64,000 nt of DNA, from contig CAISTS010000011.1 of NCBI GenBank assembly GCA_903888485.1, positions 1 through 64,000 of the forward strand. The letters are read 5' to 3'. Shown one piece after another: positions 43,023 to 54,203 of this stretch. Below the pieces are notes generated by a model. That model was not told the origin of the DNA. It ran no database searches and worked only from the letters and a program-made list of their open reading frames with translations. The position numbers were made by a program, and so were the translations under genes. Source of the stretch: an uncultured bacterium (GTDB lineage: Bacteria > Pseudomonadota > Alphaproteobacteria > Rhodospirillales > Rhodospirillaceae). Position 1 is the first letter of the stretch. Each line of letters begins with the position of its first letter.

Positions 43023-43343
43023 ATGGCGATCGATTTCAGCAGCGCCGTCAATGCCTACCGCATGGCGGCCAAGAGCGTCGAAGGCACGACGCAACCCAAG
43101 ATGGCGCCCATCGCGCCGGAAAGCGGGGAGTCGTTCGTCGGCATGGTCACGGACTCGCTCAAGGGCGCCGCGCACATCGGCCGTGAGGCCGAAGAGCTCA
43201 GCCTCAAGCAGATCACCGGCGAAGCCGACCTCAAGGATGTGGTTACGGCCGTCGCCAACGCCGAACACACGCTCGAGACGGTGGTCGCCGTGCGCGACAA
43301 GGTGCTGAGCGCCTATCAAGAAATCTTGAAAATGCCCATTTAG
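43023..43343 (+). CDS. fliE: FliE, MS ring-rod junction protein
   Basis: 106 residues, near the family average. C-terminal signature LKDVVTAVANAEHTLETVVA then VRDKVLSAYQEILKMPI. Links the MS ring to the rod and is among the first exported subunits. Confidence 0.95.
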   Translation: MAIDFSSAVNAYRMAAKSVEGTTQPKMAPIAPESGESFVGMVTDSLKGAAHIGREAEELSLKQITGEADLKDVVTAVANAEHTLETVVAVRDKVLSAYQEILKMPI

Positions 43344-43386
43344 TCGGCATTTCTCGCGTTTTTCTCTTTCGAAAGCCTGGCCGCCC

Positions 43387-43653
43387 GTGAACGAAGTTGA
43401 AGTCCTCGATATCGCCCGCGACGGCATGATGGTGATGCTGCTGGTGGCGGGCCCCATGCTGCTAACGGGCCTCGTCGTCGGCCTCGGCATCTCGATCTTC
43501 CAGACGCTAACTCACATCCAGGAAATGACGCTCACGTTCATTCCGAAGATTCTTGCGGTGTTCGCCGCGCTCATCATCTTTCTGCCCTGGATGCTGCGCG
43601 AACTGACAGAATTCATGCAACGCATCATGGACAAGATCGTCGCACTCGGATGA
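43387..43653 (+). CDS. fliQ: FliQ, flagellar export gate protein
   Basis: 88 residues starting at GTG 43387. Two membrane hairpin helices (MMVMLLVAGPMLLTGLVVGL and FIPKILAVFAALIIFLPWML) with ISIFQTLTHIQEMTLTFIPK between. Component of the FliPQR gate. Confidence 0.95.
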   Translation: MNEVEVLDIARDGMMVMLLVAGPMLLTGLVVGLGISIFQTLTHIQEMTLTFIPKILAVFAALIIFLPWMLRELTEFMQRIMDKIVALG

Positions 43654-43683
43654 CGAGTCCGAAGGGGTAGGGGCCCCTCGCAG

Positions 43684-44460
43684 ATGCTGCAAGAATACCT
43701 CGCGGTCAACGTCTTCAACTTCCTCCTGGTCTTTGCCCGGCTGTCGGTGGTGTTCCTGCTGCTGCCCGGCATATCGGCTGCCTACGTGCCGGTGCGCTTG
43801 CGCCTTCTGTTCGCCGTCATGGTGACGATGCTGGTGCTCCCGCTGGTGCATAGCACGCTCCCGCCGCAGCCCGCCAACGCCGCGGGGCTGGTGGGACTGG
43901 TTGCGACCGAAGCCATCATCGGCGGTTTTCTCGGCGCCGTGGTGCAGACCATCATGGCCGCGCTGGAACTCGCCGGGCAGATGATCTCGACCGCCACCGG
44001 CATGGCCAACGCGATGGTGGACGATCCGGTCACCGAGGAGCAGAGTTCCATCATCATCGGTTTGTTGAACCTCACCGCGGTCGCCATCATCTTCATCAGC
44101 GGCGTGCACCATTTCATGCTGATGGCCATGGTCGACAGCTACAATCTGTTTGCCCCGGGCGCGCCGCTGTTCGCGCTGGACATGCTCAACATGGTCGCGC
44201 GCCTGCTCGACGACGCCTTCTACATGGGCATCCGATTGGCCGCGCCGTTCCTGGTGTTCGAGATGGTCTTCCAGATCGCTTCGGGCATCCTCGCGCGCCT
44301 CTCGCCGCAGCTGAACGTGTTCTTCGTGGTTCTGCCGCTGCAGATCATCCTCGGCCTGTCGATTCTTATGGTCGCGCTGCCGACCCTGATCCTGATCTTC
44401 ATGGGCTTCTTCGACACCAACTTGCGGACCCTCATCAACCCGACCGGAATTGTGCGCTAG
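43684..44460 (+). CDS. fliR: FliR, flagellar export gate protein
   Basis: 258 residues with six hydrophobic segments; family features VFNFLLVFARLSVVFLLLPG, RLLFAVMVTMLVLPLV and GFLGAVVQTIMAALELAGQM, and a closing ILIFMGFFDTNLRTLI. Third member of the FliPQR gate. Ten bases before flhB. Confidence 0.96.
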   Translation: MLQEYLAVNVFNFLLVFARLSVVFLLLPGISAAYVPVRLRLLFAVMVTMLVLPLVHSTLPPQPANAAGLVGLVATEAIIGGFLGAVVQTIMAALELAGQMISTATGMANAMVDDPVTEEQSSIIIGLLNLTAVAIIFISGVHHFMLMAMVDSYNLFAPGAPLFALDMLNMVARLLDDAFYMGIRLAAPFLVFEMVFQIASGILARLSPQLNVFFVVLPLQIILGLSILMVALPTLILIFMGFFDTNLRTLINPTGIVR

Positions 44461-44469
44461 GAGAGCGGG

Positions 44470-45543
44470 ATGGCTGAGGATAAAGACGCAAAAACAGAAG
44501 AGCCAACAGGCAAACGGCTCGGCAAAGCCAAAAGCGAAGGCAATATTCCGATCTCGCAGGAGGTCAGGAGCGTCGCCATCCTCATGGGCGCGTTGATCGT
44601 CGTCGGCATACTGGCCCCAGGTTTTGCGCGCGATCTTTCAAGCTTCCTGCGCACGTTCCTCGAGCGGCCCGAGACCATGCACCTCGGCGACGTCGAGAGC
44701 TTCCGCACCTGGTTCCTCGGCGTCATCCTCAGGCTCGCGATGCTGTTGGCCTTCCCGATGTTCGTGCTGATCGTCGCGGCTTTCCTCGGCACGACGAGCC
44801 AGATCGGCCTCGTCTATACGCCCAAGCGCATCGGCTTCAACCTCAGCAACATCAGCCCGCTCGCGGGCATCAAGCGCATGTTTTCGCTGACCTCGCTGGT
44901 CGAAGCCGGCAAGGGTATCCTCAAGATGATCATTGTCGGCGGGCTCATCGGTTTGCTCGTTGTGCCGATGATGAGCCACCCCGACAAGCTCATCGGCCAG
45001 GACTTGCAGACGACGCTGGCCGAGCTCCACAAACTGATCGTGATGATCCTGTTCCTGGTGGTGATGACCATGGTGGCGCTGGCCGCCGCCGACTTCGTCT
45101 ATCAGAAGTGGTCGCACAAAGAGAAACTCAAGATGACCAAGCAAGAGGTCAAGGACGAGCACAAGGAGCAGGAAGGCGATCCCAAGGTCAAGAACCGCAT
45201 CCGGGCGCTGCGTTTCGAGCGTCATCGCCAGCGCATGATGGCCGCCGTGCCCAAGGCCAGCGTGATCATCACCAACCCGACCCACTACGCCGTCGCCCTG
45301 CAATACGATATGGACAACATGGCCGCGCCGAAAGTGGTCGCCAAGGGCGTCGACTACCTGGCCAAGCGCATCCGCCAGATCGCCGAGGCCCACGATGTGC
45401 CGATCCTGGAGAACCCGCCGCTGGCCCGCGCGCTCTATGCCGCCGTCGAGGTTGATCACGAGATTCCGCAGGAGCACTATAAGGCCGTGGCCGAAGTCAT
45501 CGGTTACGTCATGCGCCTCAAGGGCAAGCGCATCGCCAGCTGA
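44470..45543 (+). CDS. flhB: FlhB, export substrate-specificity switch
   Basis: 357 residues. N-terminal EDKDAKTEEPTGKRLGKAKS, four membrane helices, then the cytoplasmic domain with the self-cleavage site NPTH (Asn269-Pro270) in SVIITNPTHYAVALQYD. Switches export from rod/hook to filament substrates after cleavage. C-terminus has VDHEIPQEHYKAVAEVIGYV. Upstream of cckA by 36 bases. Confidence 0.97.
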   Translation: MAEDKDAKTEEPTGKRLGKAKSEGNIPISQEVRSVAILMGALIVVGILAPGFARDLSSFLRTFLERPETMHLGDVESFRTWFLGVILRLAMLLAFPMFVLIVAAFLGTTSQIGLVYTPKRIGFNLSNISPLAGIKRMFSLTSLVEAGKGILKMIIVGGLIGLLVVPMMSHPDKLIGQDLQTTLAELHKLIVMILFLVVMTMVALAAADFVYQKWSHKEKLKMTKQEVKDEHKEQEGDPKVKNRIRALRFERHRQRMMAAVPKASVIITNPTHYAVALQYDMDNMAAPKVVAKGVDYLAKRIRQIAEAHDVPILENPPLARALYAAVEVDHEIPQEHYKAVAEVIGYVMRLKGKRIAS

Positions 45544-45579
45544 CCCTTGCCCCCTGCTTTTCGCCCATAAGGGCCTTTG

Positions 45580-48054
45580 ATGCCGCCGTCCTCCAAGAAT
45601 TCGCTCGCGATCGCGCTGTGGCTGGCGGCCGTGTCCGCCGCTGCCGCCATCGCCGGGCTCGTGCTGCCGCTGGACGCCGGCATGATCCGCGGCGCTCTTG
45701 GCGCCCTCGCGGCGCTCGGCGCGGTCGGCGCGGTCGCCGCCATCTTGCAGGCGCGTAAAGCGCCCGAACGCGGCGTTGATCCGGCGGCCCTTGCCGCCCT
45801 GGCCAACGGTGGCGAAGGTGCGCGCCTGGTGACCGATCCCGGCGGGGTCGTGCTCGCGCGCAACACCGAAGCGCGCGATCTGCTGGGCGAAGGCAACCTC
45901 ATCGACCATGTCAGCGCGCATCTCTCAGACGACATGGGCCACGATCTGACCCATGCCGAGGCGGTGCAACGCCTGCGCCAGACCGCCGGTCATGGATTGG
46001 CCGCCACGGCCGACCTGCCGCTGGCCCCCCGCGCGGGCGGCGCCGAGCCCGAGTGGTTCACGGTTTCGGTGCGGCCGACAGGTTTGGGTGAGGGCCTGAT
46101 GCTGTGGAGCGCGATCGACGTCACCGCGCGGCGCACCATCACCGAAGTCCTCAGCCAGGAGCGCCAGGAACTCGCCGACTTCCTCGATTTCCTGCCCACG
46201 GGCGTCTACTCGGTCGATGTCGACGGCAAGTTCCGCTACGTCAACCAGCGCTTCGCAGCCTGGCTGGGTTACAGCGTCGAGGACCTGATCGGCGTCTCGC
46301 TCGACAAGGTGCTCGCGGGCCAGAACAGGCCCCAGGCCGACGGCGAATGGCACGGCGAAGTGCAATTCAAGCCGCGCGGCGGCGAGAGTTTCTCGGGCCT
46401 GGTGCTGCAGTCCACCTACGACGACGCCGGCGATACCTGCACGCGCACGCTAGTGATCCGCGACGGCATGCGCCGCGAAACCACGCCGCCCGGCGCTATC
46501 GCCTTTGAACGCTACCGCGCGCTGTTCGCCACCGCGCCTGTCGCCATCGCCATCGCCGACACCGAAGGCGTCATCGTCGACTGCAACCGGGCCTTCGAGA
46601 AACTTACCGGCCAAAACCGCGCCGCGCTCATGGGCGGCAGTCTTGCCGAGCGCCTGACCCCGGACGACCGGCGCACCTTCACGACCGAACTCGACGGCGT
46701 GCTGGCGGGCGCCAGCGACGGCGTGCATCTCGATTTGGGCCTTTCCGGGACGGGCGATGCGGTCTCACAGACCTCGGTGTTCCTCGGCCCCGTGAAGGGT
46801 AACGGCGAGATCGAAGGCGCGGTCGCGCACTTCATCGACGTCACCGAGCAGAAGAACCTCGAAGTGCAATTCGCCCAGGCCCAGAAGATGCAGGCCATGG
46901 GCCAGCTCGCCGGCGGCGTCGCCCACGACTTCAACAACCTGCTCACCGCCATGATCGGCTTCTGCGATTTGCTGCTGCAGCGTCACAGCGCCGGCGATCC
47001 GTCCTTCGCCGACATCATGCAGATCAAGCAGAACTCCAACCGCGCCGCCAACCTCGTACGCCAGCTGCTGGCCTTCTCGCGCAAGCAGCCTTTGCAGCCC
47101 AAGGATCTCAACGTCACCGACGCGCTGATGGAGATGTCGCACCTCCTGACGCGCCTCATCGGCGAGTCCATCGAATTCAAGCTGATCCACGGCCGCGACC
47201 TCGGCGTGGTGCGCGTCGACCCTGGTCAGTTTGACCAGATGATCATCAACCTCGCCGTCAACGCGCGCGACGCCATGCCCGGCGGCGGTACGCTGACCAT
47301 CACCACCGGCACCGAGACCCTCGATGCGCCGACCCAGGTAGGCGCCGAGCAGGTGCCGGCCGGGCGCTACGTACGTGTTTCGGTGTCGGACACCGGCAAG
47401 GGCATTCCGGTCGAGAATTTGGGGCGCATCTTCGAGCCCTTCTTCTCGACCAAGAAAGAAATTCCCGGCGCAGGGACAGGCCTCGGCCTTGCCACGGTCT
47501 ATGGTATCGTGCGCCAGACCGGCGGCTTCATCCGGGTGGAATCATCCATCGGCAAGGGTGCCAACTTCACCCTTTATCTGCCGCGCGCGGCCGATAGCGA
47601 CACCTCGGCCCAGGCCAAAGCGCCGACGGCAGCTAAAGCCGACACCGCGCCGCCGGCGGATGCCGACCTCGCCGGCCACGGCAACATCCTGCTGGTCGAG
47701 GACGAGGACGCCGTGCGCGTGTTCGCCGCGCGGGCGCTCAAGAACAAAGGCTACAAGGTCACCGAAGCGCGCACCGGCGAGCAGGCGCTCGACATCCTGC
47801 GCGACACGCCCGCCATCGATCTCATGATCACCGACATGATGATGCCCGGCATGGACGGCGGCACGCTCGCCCGCCTGATCCGCGTCGAGCGCCCGGAGAT
47901 CAAGATCATCGTGATTTCGGGCTACTCGGAAGAAGTCGCGCGCGGCGACATCGTCGATACCGCCGATTTCCACTTCCTGCCCAAGCCCTTCAGCTTGAGC
48001 CAACTCGCGAGCAAAGTGAAGGACGTGCTGACGGAAGCGAAGTCTGAGGCGTAA
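45580..48054 (+). CDS. cckA: CckA, hybrid histidine kinase of the CtrA pathway
   Basis: 824 residues from ATG 45580. Two N-terminal membrane helices (about 5-25, 30-55), PAS-type regions (about 75-175, 190-290 and 305-420), the phosphoacceptor region GGVAHDFNNLLTAMIGFCDL with His449, the ATPase domain with NLAVNARDAMPGGG and GTGLGLATVYGIVRQTGG, and a C-terminal receiver with Asp752 in ITDMMMPGMDGG. CckA feeds ChpT and then CtrA and CpdR; the location after flhB is usual in several alphaproteobacteria. Links the CtrA boxes in this window to their kinase. Confidence 0.9.
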   Translation: MPPSSKNSLAIALWLAAVSAAAAIAGLVLPLDAGMIRGALGALAALGAVGAVAAILQARKAPERGVDPAALAALANGGEGARLVTDPGGVVLARNTEARDLLGEGNLIDHVSAHLSDDMGHDLTHAEAVQRLRQTAGHGLAATADLPLAPRAGGAEPEWFTVSVRPTGLGEGLMLWSAIDVTARRTITEVLSQERQELADFLDFLPTGVYSVDVDGKFRYVNQRFAAWLGYSVEDLIGVSLDKVLAGQNRPQADGEWHGEVQFKPRGGESFSGLVLQSTYDDAGDTCTRTLVIRDGMRRETTPPGAIAFERYRALFATAPVAIAIADTEGVIVDCNRAFEKLTGQNRAALMGGSLAERLTPDDRRTFTTELDGVLAGASDGVHLDLGLSGTGDAVSQTSVFLGPVKGNGEIEGAVAHFIDVTEQKNLEVQFAQAQKMQAMGQLAGGVAHDFNNLLTAMIGFCDLLLQRHSAGDPSFADIMQIKQNSNRAANLVRQLLAFSRKQPLQPKDLNVTDALMEMSHLLTRLIGESIEFKLIHGRDLGVVRVDPGQFDQMIINLAVNARDAMPGGGTLTITTGTETLDAPTQVGAEQVPAGRYVRVSVSDTGKGIPVENLGRIFEPFFSTKKEIPGAGTGLGLATVYGIVRQTGGFIRVESSIGKGANFTLYLPRAADSDTSAQAKAPTAAKADTAPPADADLAGHGNILLVEDEDAVRVFAARALKNKGYKVTEARTGEQALDILRDTPAIDLMITDMMMPGMDGGTLARLIRVERPEIKIIVISGYSEEVARGDIVDTADFHFLPKPFSLSQLASKVKDVLTEAKSEA

Positions 48055-48059
48055 AAGAA

Positions 48060-48090
48060 AACGCCCCCACCATCTCTGGCGGGGGCGTTC
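48060..48090. terminator. Terminator between cckA and the convergent periplasmic gene
   Basis: AACGCCCCC / GGGGGCGTT arms with a 12-base loop, A-rich upstream, usable in both directions. Confidence 0.7.
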
Positions 48091-48108
48091 GACGTTACGC
48101 GTGGCTCG

Positions 48109-48576
48109 TTATTTCGCGGCGGGCTTGGCGCGCTCGCCTGGCTTGAACATGAAGTTGGCTTCGGGGCGCATGGCGGCAGGAAACAGCGCGTCCAGTGCGG
48201 CGATCTTCTTCGCCAGCTCACCGTGAGAGGTGCGCAGCACGGCGTCATCCTTGGTGGAGGCCTTTGCCGCTGTGGCATCGCCCGCGGCGACGACGTCCTT
48301 CAGAGCGACGGAGACCTGCTGCTTCAGCGTCGGCGCCTCGTTCGCCACGGCCTTTTCAAGCGCTTCGGTCGCTTCGTGCAGTTCCTCGTTCTCGTGCCCG
48401 ATGCGGTCGTAGGTCTTGCGCTCGACCTGGCGCAGGAAGTCGTTGCTGACATGGGTGATCAGCTTCAGCGTATAGCCGATCTGGTCGGCGTTCTTCAGCT
48501 CTTGCGCCTGGACGAAAGGCGCGGTCAAAACGAGCGCGGCGCCGGCCAGCATGGCGAAAAGATATTTTCTCAACAT
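48109..48576 (-). CDS. Periplasmic helical protein of unknown function
   Basis: 155 residues from ATG 48576 (GGGAGAT upstream). Signal peptide MLRKYLFAMLAGAALVLTAP with FVQAQ. The mature part is helical (KNADQIGYTLKLITHVSNDF, EELHEATEALEKAVANEAP) and has three His but no CxxCH motif, so it is not a c-type cytochrome. It overlaps no gene; the cupredoxin gene lies 15 bases upstream, suggesting a two-gene unit handling copper or electrons. Function unknown. Confidence 0.65.
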   Translation of the reverse strand: MLRKYLFAMLAGAALVLTAPFVQAQELKNADQIGYTLKLITHVSNDFLRQVERKTYDRIGHENEELHEATEALEKAVANEAPTLKQQVSVALKDVVAAGDATAAKASTKDDAVLRTSHGELAKKIAALDALFPAAMRPEANFMFKPGERAKPAAK

Positions 48577-48590
48577 TTCGATCTCCCTGT

Positions 48591-49070
48591 TTAGTTGGGT
48601 GTGACGTGAAGGATGCCGTGCATGTCCTCGCCATGGCCGGGTGTCGTGCACAGAAACGGATAGTCGCCCGGCGCGGGCGCGGTGAATTCAAAGGTCACGT
48701 GCTTGCCTTTGCCGATGAGGGGCGTGGCGGCGAGCACGTTCGGGTCGTTCTTCTGCAGCCAGTTGTTCTCCTCGCCGGCGGCGATGCCGGCCTTCTCCAC
48801 CGCTTCCATCGTGCCGGGTTTGACCAGCACCCAGTTGTGGCTTTGCGTGAGAATCTCGCCCGCGTGATGGAAGGTGAGCGAGACGCGCGCACCGGTGGGC
48901 ACCGTCAGCTCGTCCGGAACGAAATACGGAAAGTCGCCGTCGCTCGCGATCATCAGCATGACCTCCTTGCCTGAGTCCGCCGCTTGGGCGCCCCTGGCGG
49001 CGAGTACGGGCAAGCTGCACAAGGAGAAGACGATCGCGCGCCGTGTTGGAAGAAGTGAGGTCGACATCAT
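48591..49070 (-). CDS. Azurin/plastocyanin-like cupredoxin
   Basis: 159 residues from ATG 49070 (GGGA upstream). Tat-like or Sec signal (TRRAIVFSLCSLPVLAARGA). Copper site residues are visible: His in SHNWVLV, then Cys in FLCTTPGHGEDMHG with the following His and Met, the type-1 pattern of azurin. Likely a periplasmic electron carrier. Twin-arginine is present as RR, but the motif is not complete. Followed by the helical periplasmic gene. Confidence 0.83.
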   Translation of the reverse strand: MMSTSLLPTRRAIVFSLCSLPVLAARGAQAADSGKEVMLMIASDGDFPYFVPDELTVPTGARVSLTFHHAGEILTQSHNWVLVKPGTMEAVEKAGIAAGEENNWLQKNDPNVLAATPLIGKGKHVTFEFTAPAPGDYPFLCTTPGHGEDMHGILHVTPN

Positions 49071-49285
49071 TGAATCCCGTGGTGAACAGATATGAGTCGT
49101 AGCGCGAACCAGAAGAGGCGCACACTTACCGTTACATGAACGTCGATTATCGTTACACGAACATCGTGGCGTTATCTTGGGGCCGGCGATCACCGATGCG
49201 AGTACGTTCTAGTGCGAACGTTCTTGGCATAGGCGGAACGCCTGCGATATGGCATAAGCCACTGAAATTGCGCCTGAAATAAGTA

Positions 49286-49300
49286 GTTCCGTGTTTGTTC
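49286..49300 (+). promoter_or_regulatory. LexA (SOS) box of recA
   Basis: GTTC-CGTGTTT-GTTC, an exact match to the alphaproteobacterial GTTC-N7-GTTC LexA site, 120 bases before the recA start. A weaker GAAC-N7-GTAC site is at 49321-49335. Confidence 0.75.
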
Positions 49301-49310
49301 CATATTTTGC

Positions 49311-49338
49311 TTGCAGCCAAGAACAAACAGTGTACATT
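49311..49338 (+). promoter_or_regulatory. Candidate recA promoter
   Basis: TTGCAG (49311-49316), 16 bases, TACATT (49333-49338), just downstream of the LexA box. The 350-base region before recA shows no gene. Confidence 0.5.
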
Positions 49339-49420
49339 TCTCCCCACGACATACACACGAACCGGCCAGATGCGGATTGAACACCTGGTCTTTTGTGAAT
49401 AGACAACAGGGGAGCTACCC

Positions 49421-50494
49421 ATGCCGTCCGAGTCCGCCCTTCGCCTCGTCGAAAGAGATTCCATGGATAAAAACAAGGCCCTAGAGGCTGCGGTCACGCA
49501 GATTGAGCGCTCCTTTGGCAAGGGCTCGATCATGCGGCTCGGCGCCAATGAGAGCGTCGTCCAGATCGCTGCGATCTCGACCGGCTCCCTCGGTCTCGAT
49601 CTTGCCCTTGGCATCGGCGGCCTGCCGCGTGGGCGCATCGTCGAGATTTATGGTCCCGAAAGCTCGGGCAAGACCACGCTTGCGCTGCACGTGATTGCCG
49701 AAGCCCAAAAGTCGGGCGGCACCTGTGCCTTCGTCGATGCCGAACACGCGCTCGACTCCGGTTACGCCCGCAAGCTCGGCGTCGATCTCGAAAACCTTCT
49801 GATCTCCCAGCCCGATGCCGGTGAACAGGCGCTCGAAATCGCTGATACCTTGGTCCGCTCCGGCGCCATCGACGTACTGGTCGTGGACTCGGTCGCAGCG
49901 CTGACGCCGCGCGCCGAACTCGAAGGCGAGATGGGCGACTCTCACATGGGTCTGCATGCCCGCCTGATGAGCCAGGCGCTGCGCAAACTCACGGCTTCTG
50001 TTGCGCGCTCCAACACGCTCATCATCTTCATCAATCAAATCCGCATGAAAATCGGTGTGATGTTCGGCAACCCCGAAACCACCACCGGCGGCAATGCGCT
50101 CAAGTTCTATGCCTCGGTGCGTCTCGACATCCGCCGCATCGGCCAAATCAAGGACAAGGAAGAAGTCGTCGGCAACCAGACCCGCGTCAAAGTGGTCAAG
50201 AACAAGGTTGCGCCGCCGTTCAAGGTGATCGAATTCGACATCATGTACGGCGAGGGCGTCTCCAAGACGGGCGAACTTTTGGACCTCGGCGTCAAAGCCG
50301 GCATTGTCGAGAAGTCGGGCTCCTGGTTCTCCTTCAACTCTGAGCGTATCGGCCAAGGCCGCGAGAACGCCAAGACCTTCCTCAAAGAGAACCCGCAGAT
50401 CGCGCGCGACATCGAGAACCAGATCCGCGTCAACGCCGGCCTGCTCGCCAACGCCATGGCGTCCACACCGGAAGAGGGCGAAGACGCCGAGTAA
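49421..50494 (+). CDS. recA: RecA recombinase
   Basis: DNA strand exchange and LexA co-protease, 357 residues. Walker [14 protein letters not shown], then [26 protein letters not shown]-type L1 region, [20 protein letters not shown] in loop L2. ATG 49421 has GGGGAG six bases upstream; ATG 49463 ([15 protein letters not shown]) is an internal alternative with the more usual N-terminus. SOS-regulated, see the LexA box. Confidence 0.97.
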   Translation: MPSESALRLVERDSMDKNKALEAAVTQIERSFGKGSIMRLGANESVVQIAAISTGSLGLDLALGIGGLPRGRIVEIYGPESSGKTTLALHVIAEAQKSGGTCAFVDAEHALDSGYARKLGVDLENLLISQPDAGEQALEIADTLVRSGAIDVLVVDSVAALTPRAELEGEMGDSHMGLHARLMSQALRKLTASVARSNTLIIFINQIRMKIGVMFGNPETTTGGNALKFYASVRLDIRRIGQIKDKEEVVGNQTRVKVVKNKVAPPFKVIEFDIMYGEGVSKTGELLDLGVKAGIVEKSGSWFSFNSERIGQGRENAKTFLKENPQIARDIENQIRVNAGLLANAMASTPEEGEDAE

Positions 50495-50555
50495 CCGGCT
50501 CCCTCCATTATCCAGTTTAGATAAGCCGTTTCCCCTGTTCACCGCGACGGCTATC

Positions 50556-50599
50556 GGGCGAGGTTGTGTGTAGAGAACCTCGCCCCATTCTTTTGGGGC
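50556..50599 (+). terminator. Terminator after recA
   Basis: GGGCGAGGTT (50556-50565) pairs with AACCTCGCCC (50576-50585), followed by CATTCTTTT; an overlapping GCCCC/GGGGC hairpin follows at 50582-50599. Confidence 0.65.
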
Positions 50600-50772
50600 C
50601 TATTCTTGGTGGGTACCTCCATTGCGGCCCGGCGCATTTGCCCCGATATCCAAGGGGATGGCGGTTTGGCCCCCCTTTCTGGACTCTTCCGGGCCGGGCA
50701 GGGTACAAAACCGCCAGAACAGGACGGGCATCTCCAGCCCGTCGGAAATCCAATCTTTCGAAGTGGGTAGCA

Positions 50773-53445
<2,673 letters not shown>

Positions 53446-53511
53446 ATAATCAATTCTTTATAAAGACTTGGACCGGTCACAAATAATTGTTGTGCACCGC
53501 ACCATTTCTTC

Positions 53512-53553
53512 TTGACGCGAACCCAACCCGAGATTATTTTGTGTGCAATGCAG
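53512..53553 (+). promoter_or_regulatory. Phasin promoter and candidate PhaR site
   Basis: TTGACG (53512-53517), 17 bases, TATTTT (53535-53540). Just after, GTGCAATGCAG (53543-53553) matches the CTGC-N3-GCAG site of the polyhydroxybutyrate regulator PhaR except at the first base. Confidence 0.5.
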
Positions 53554-53667
53554 CATGATCAAAAAGCTGCAGTGAAGAGCACCAAGACTATCGGCCGCTG
53601 GGGTTGTTTTACGGCCGCGTTGCACGAGCGAGAACCCGTAATTCAACACGCATCAAGGATTAAAAAT

Positions 53668-54030
53668 ATGACCGCCACTTACACCGATTTCGCCGCCTTC
53701 AATCAGGAAGCCCTCGACACCATCGTGAAGACCAACACCGCCGCGGTGAAGGGTTACGAGGCGATGTCGAAGTACTTCGTCGATCTGGCTGGCAAGTCTT
53801 TCGAAGACGCCGTCGCCGCTGGCAAGAAGCTCGCCGCCGCCAAGACCGTCGTCGAGTTCGTCCAGATCCAGACCAAGCTCGCCCAAGAGTCCATGGAAGT
53901 CGCCATGGAAGAAGGCAAGAAGGTCTCCGAACTGACGACCGCCATCGCGAAGGATGTGACCGCCCCGTTCACCGAGCGTTTCAAGAACGGCGTCGCCGTT
54001 GCCACGAAGGCCGCAAAAAAGGCTGCCTAA
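53668..54030 (+). CDS. Phasin-family protein
   Basis: 120 residues from ATG 53668, AAGGA nine bases upstream. Amphipathic helical protein with FNQEALDTIVKTNTAAVKGY, FEDAVAAGKKLAAAKTVVEF and VAVATKAAKKAA, matching the phasin fold that coats polyhydroxyalkanoate granules. Its upstream region has a likely PhaR site. Monocistronic, with two terminators downstream. Confidence 0.87.
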   Translation: MTATYTDFAAFNQEALDTIVKTNTAAVKGYEAMSKYFVDLAGKSFEDAVAAGKKLAAAKTVVEFVQIQTKLAQESMEVAMEEGKKVSELTTAIAKDVTAPFTERFKNGVAVATKAAKKAA

Positions 54031-54067
54031 TATCCCTCCCCCTTCTAGATTTTAGGCAGACTCTAGA

Positions 54068-54101
54068 ACAGCCCGGCTGGTCCTCCCCCAACCGGGCTGT
54101 T
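54068..54101 (+). terminator. Terminator after phasin
   Basis: AACAGCCCGG / CCGGGCTGTT, inner TGG/CCA also pairs. T-tract weak. Confidence 0.7.
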
Positions 54102-54150
54102 CGCCGAGCCTGCCCCAGAGCTCTACTACGGTAGTCGTGCTACTGTATTT

Positions 54151-54191
54151 GCCGGCCCCATCCTTCTAGGATTGGGGCCGGTTTCTTTTTT
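54151..54191 (+). terminator. Second hairpin terminator, directly before moxR-like gene
   Basis: CCGGCCCCA / TGGGGCCGG with inner TCCT/AGGA, followed by TTTCTTTTTT. It ends 12 bases before the MoxR ATG, so it may act as an attenuator for that gene rather than only a phasin terminator. Confidence 0.7.
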
Positions 54192-54203
54192 GCCGAGGTT
54201 TCG

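Noticed and set aside
44638-45921. 427-residue antisense frame
   Set aside because: Covers flhB and cckA on the other strand; His/Asp/Arg-rich shadow frame.
49202-49223. GTTC repeats near 49207 and 49219 as a LexA box
   Set aside because: Spacing is about ten bases; the GTTC-N7-GTTC at 49286-49300 is the exact match.
50495-50772. T-box or other riboswitch before alaS
   Set aside because: Only the recA terminator and a GC-rich leader were seen; no T-box consensus.
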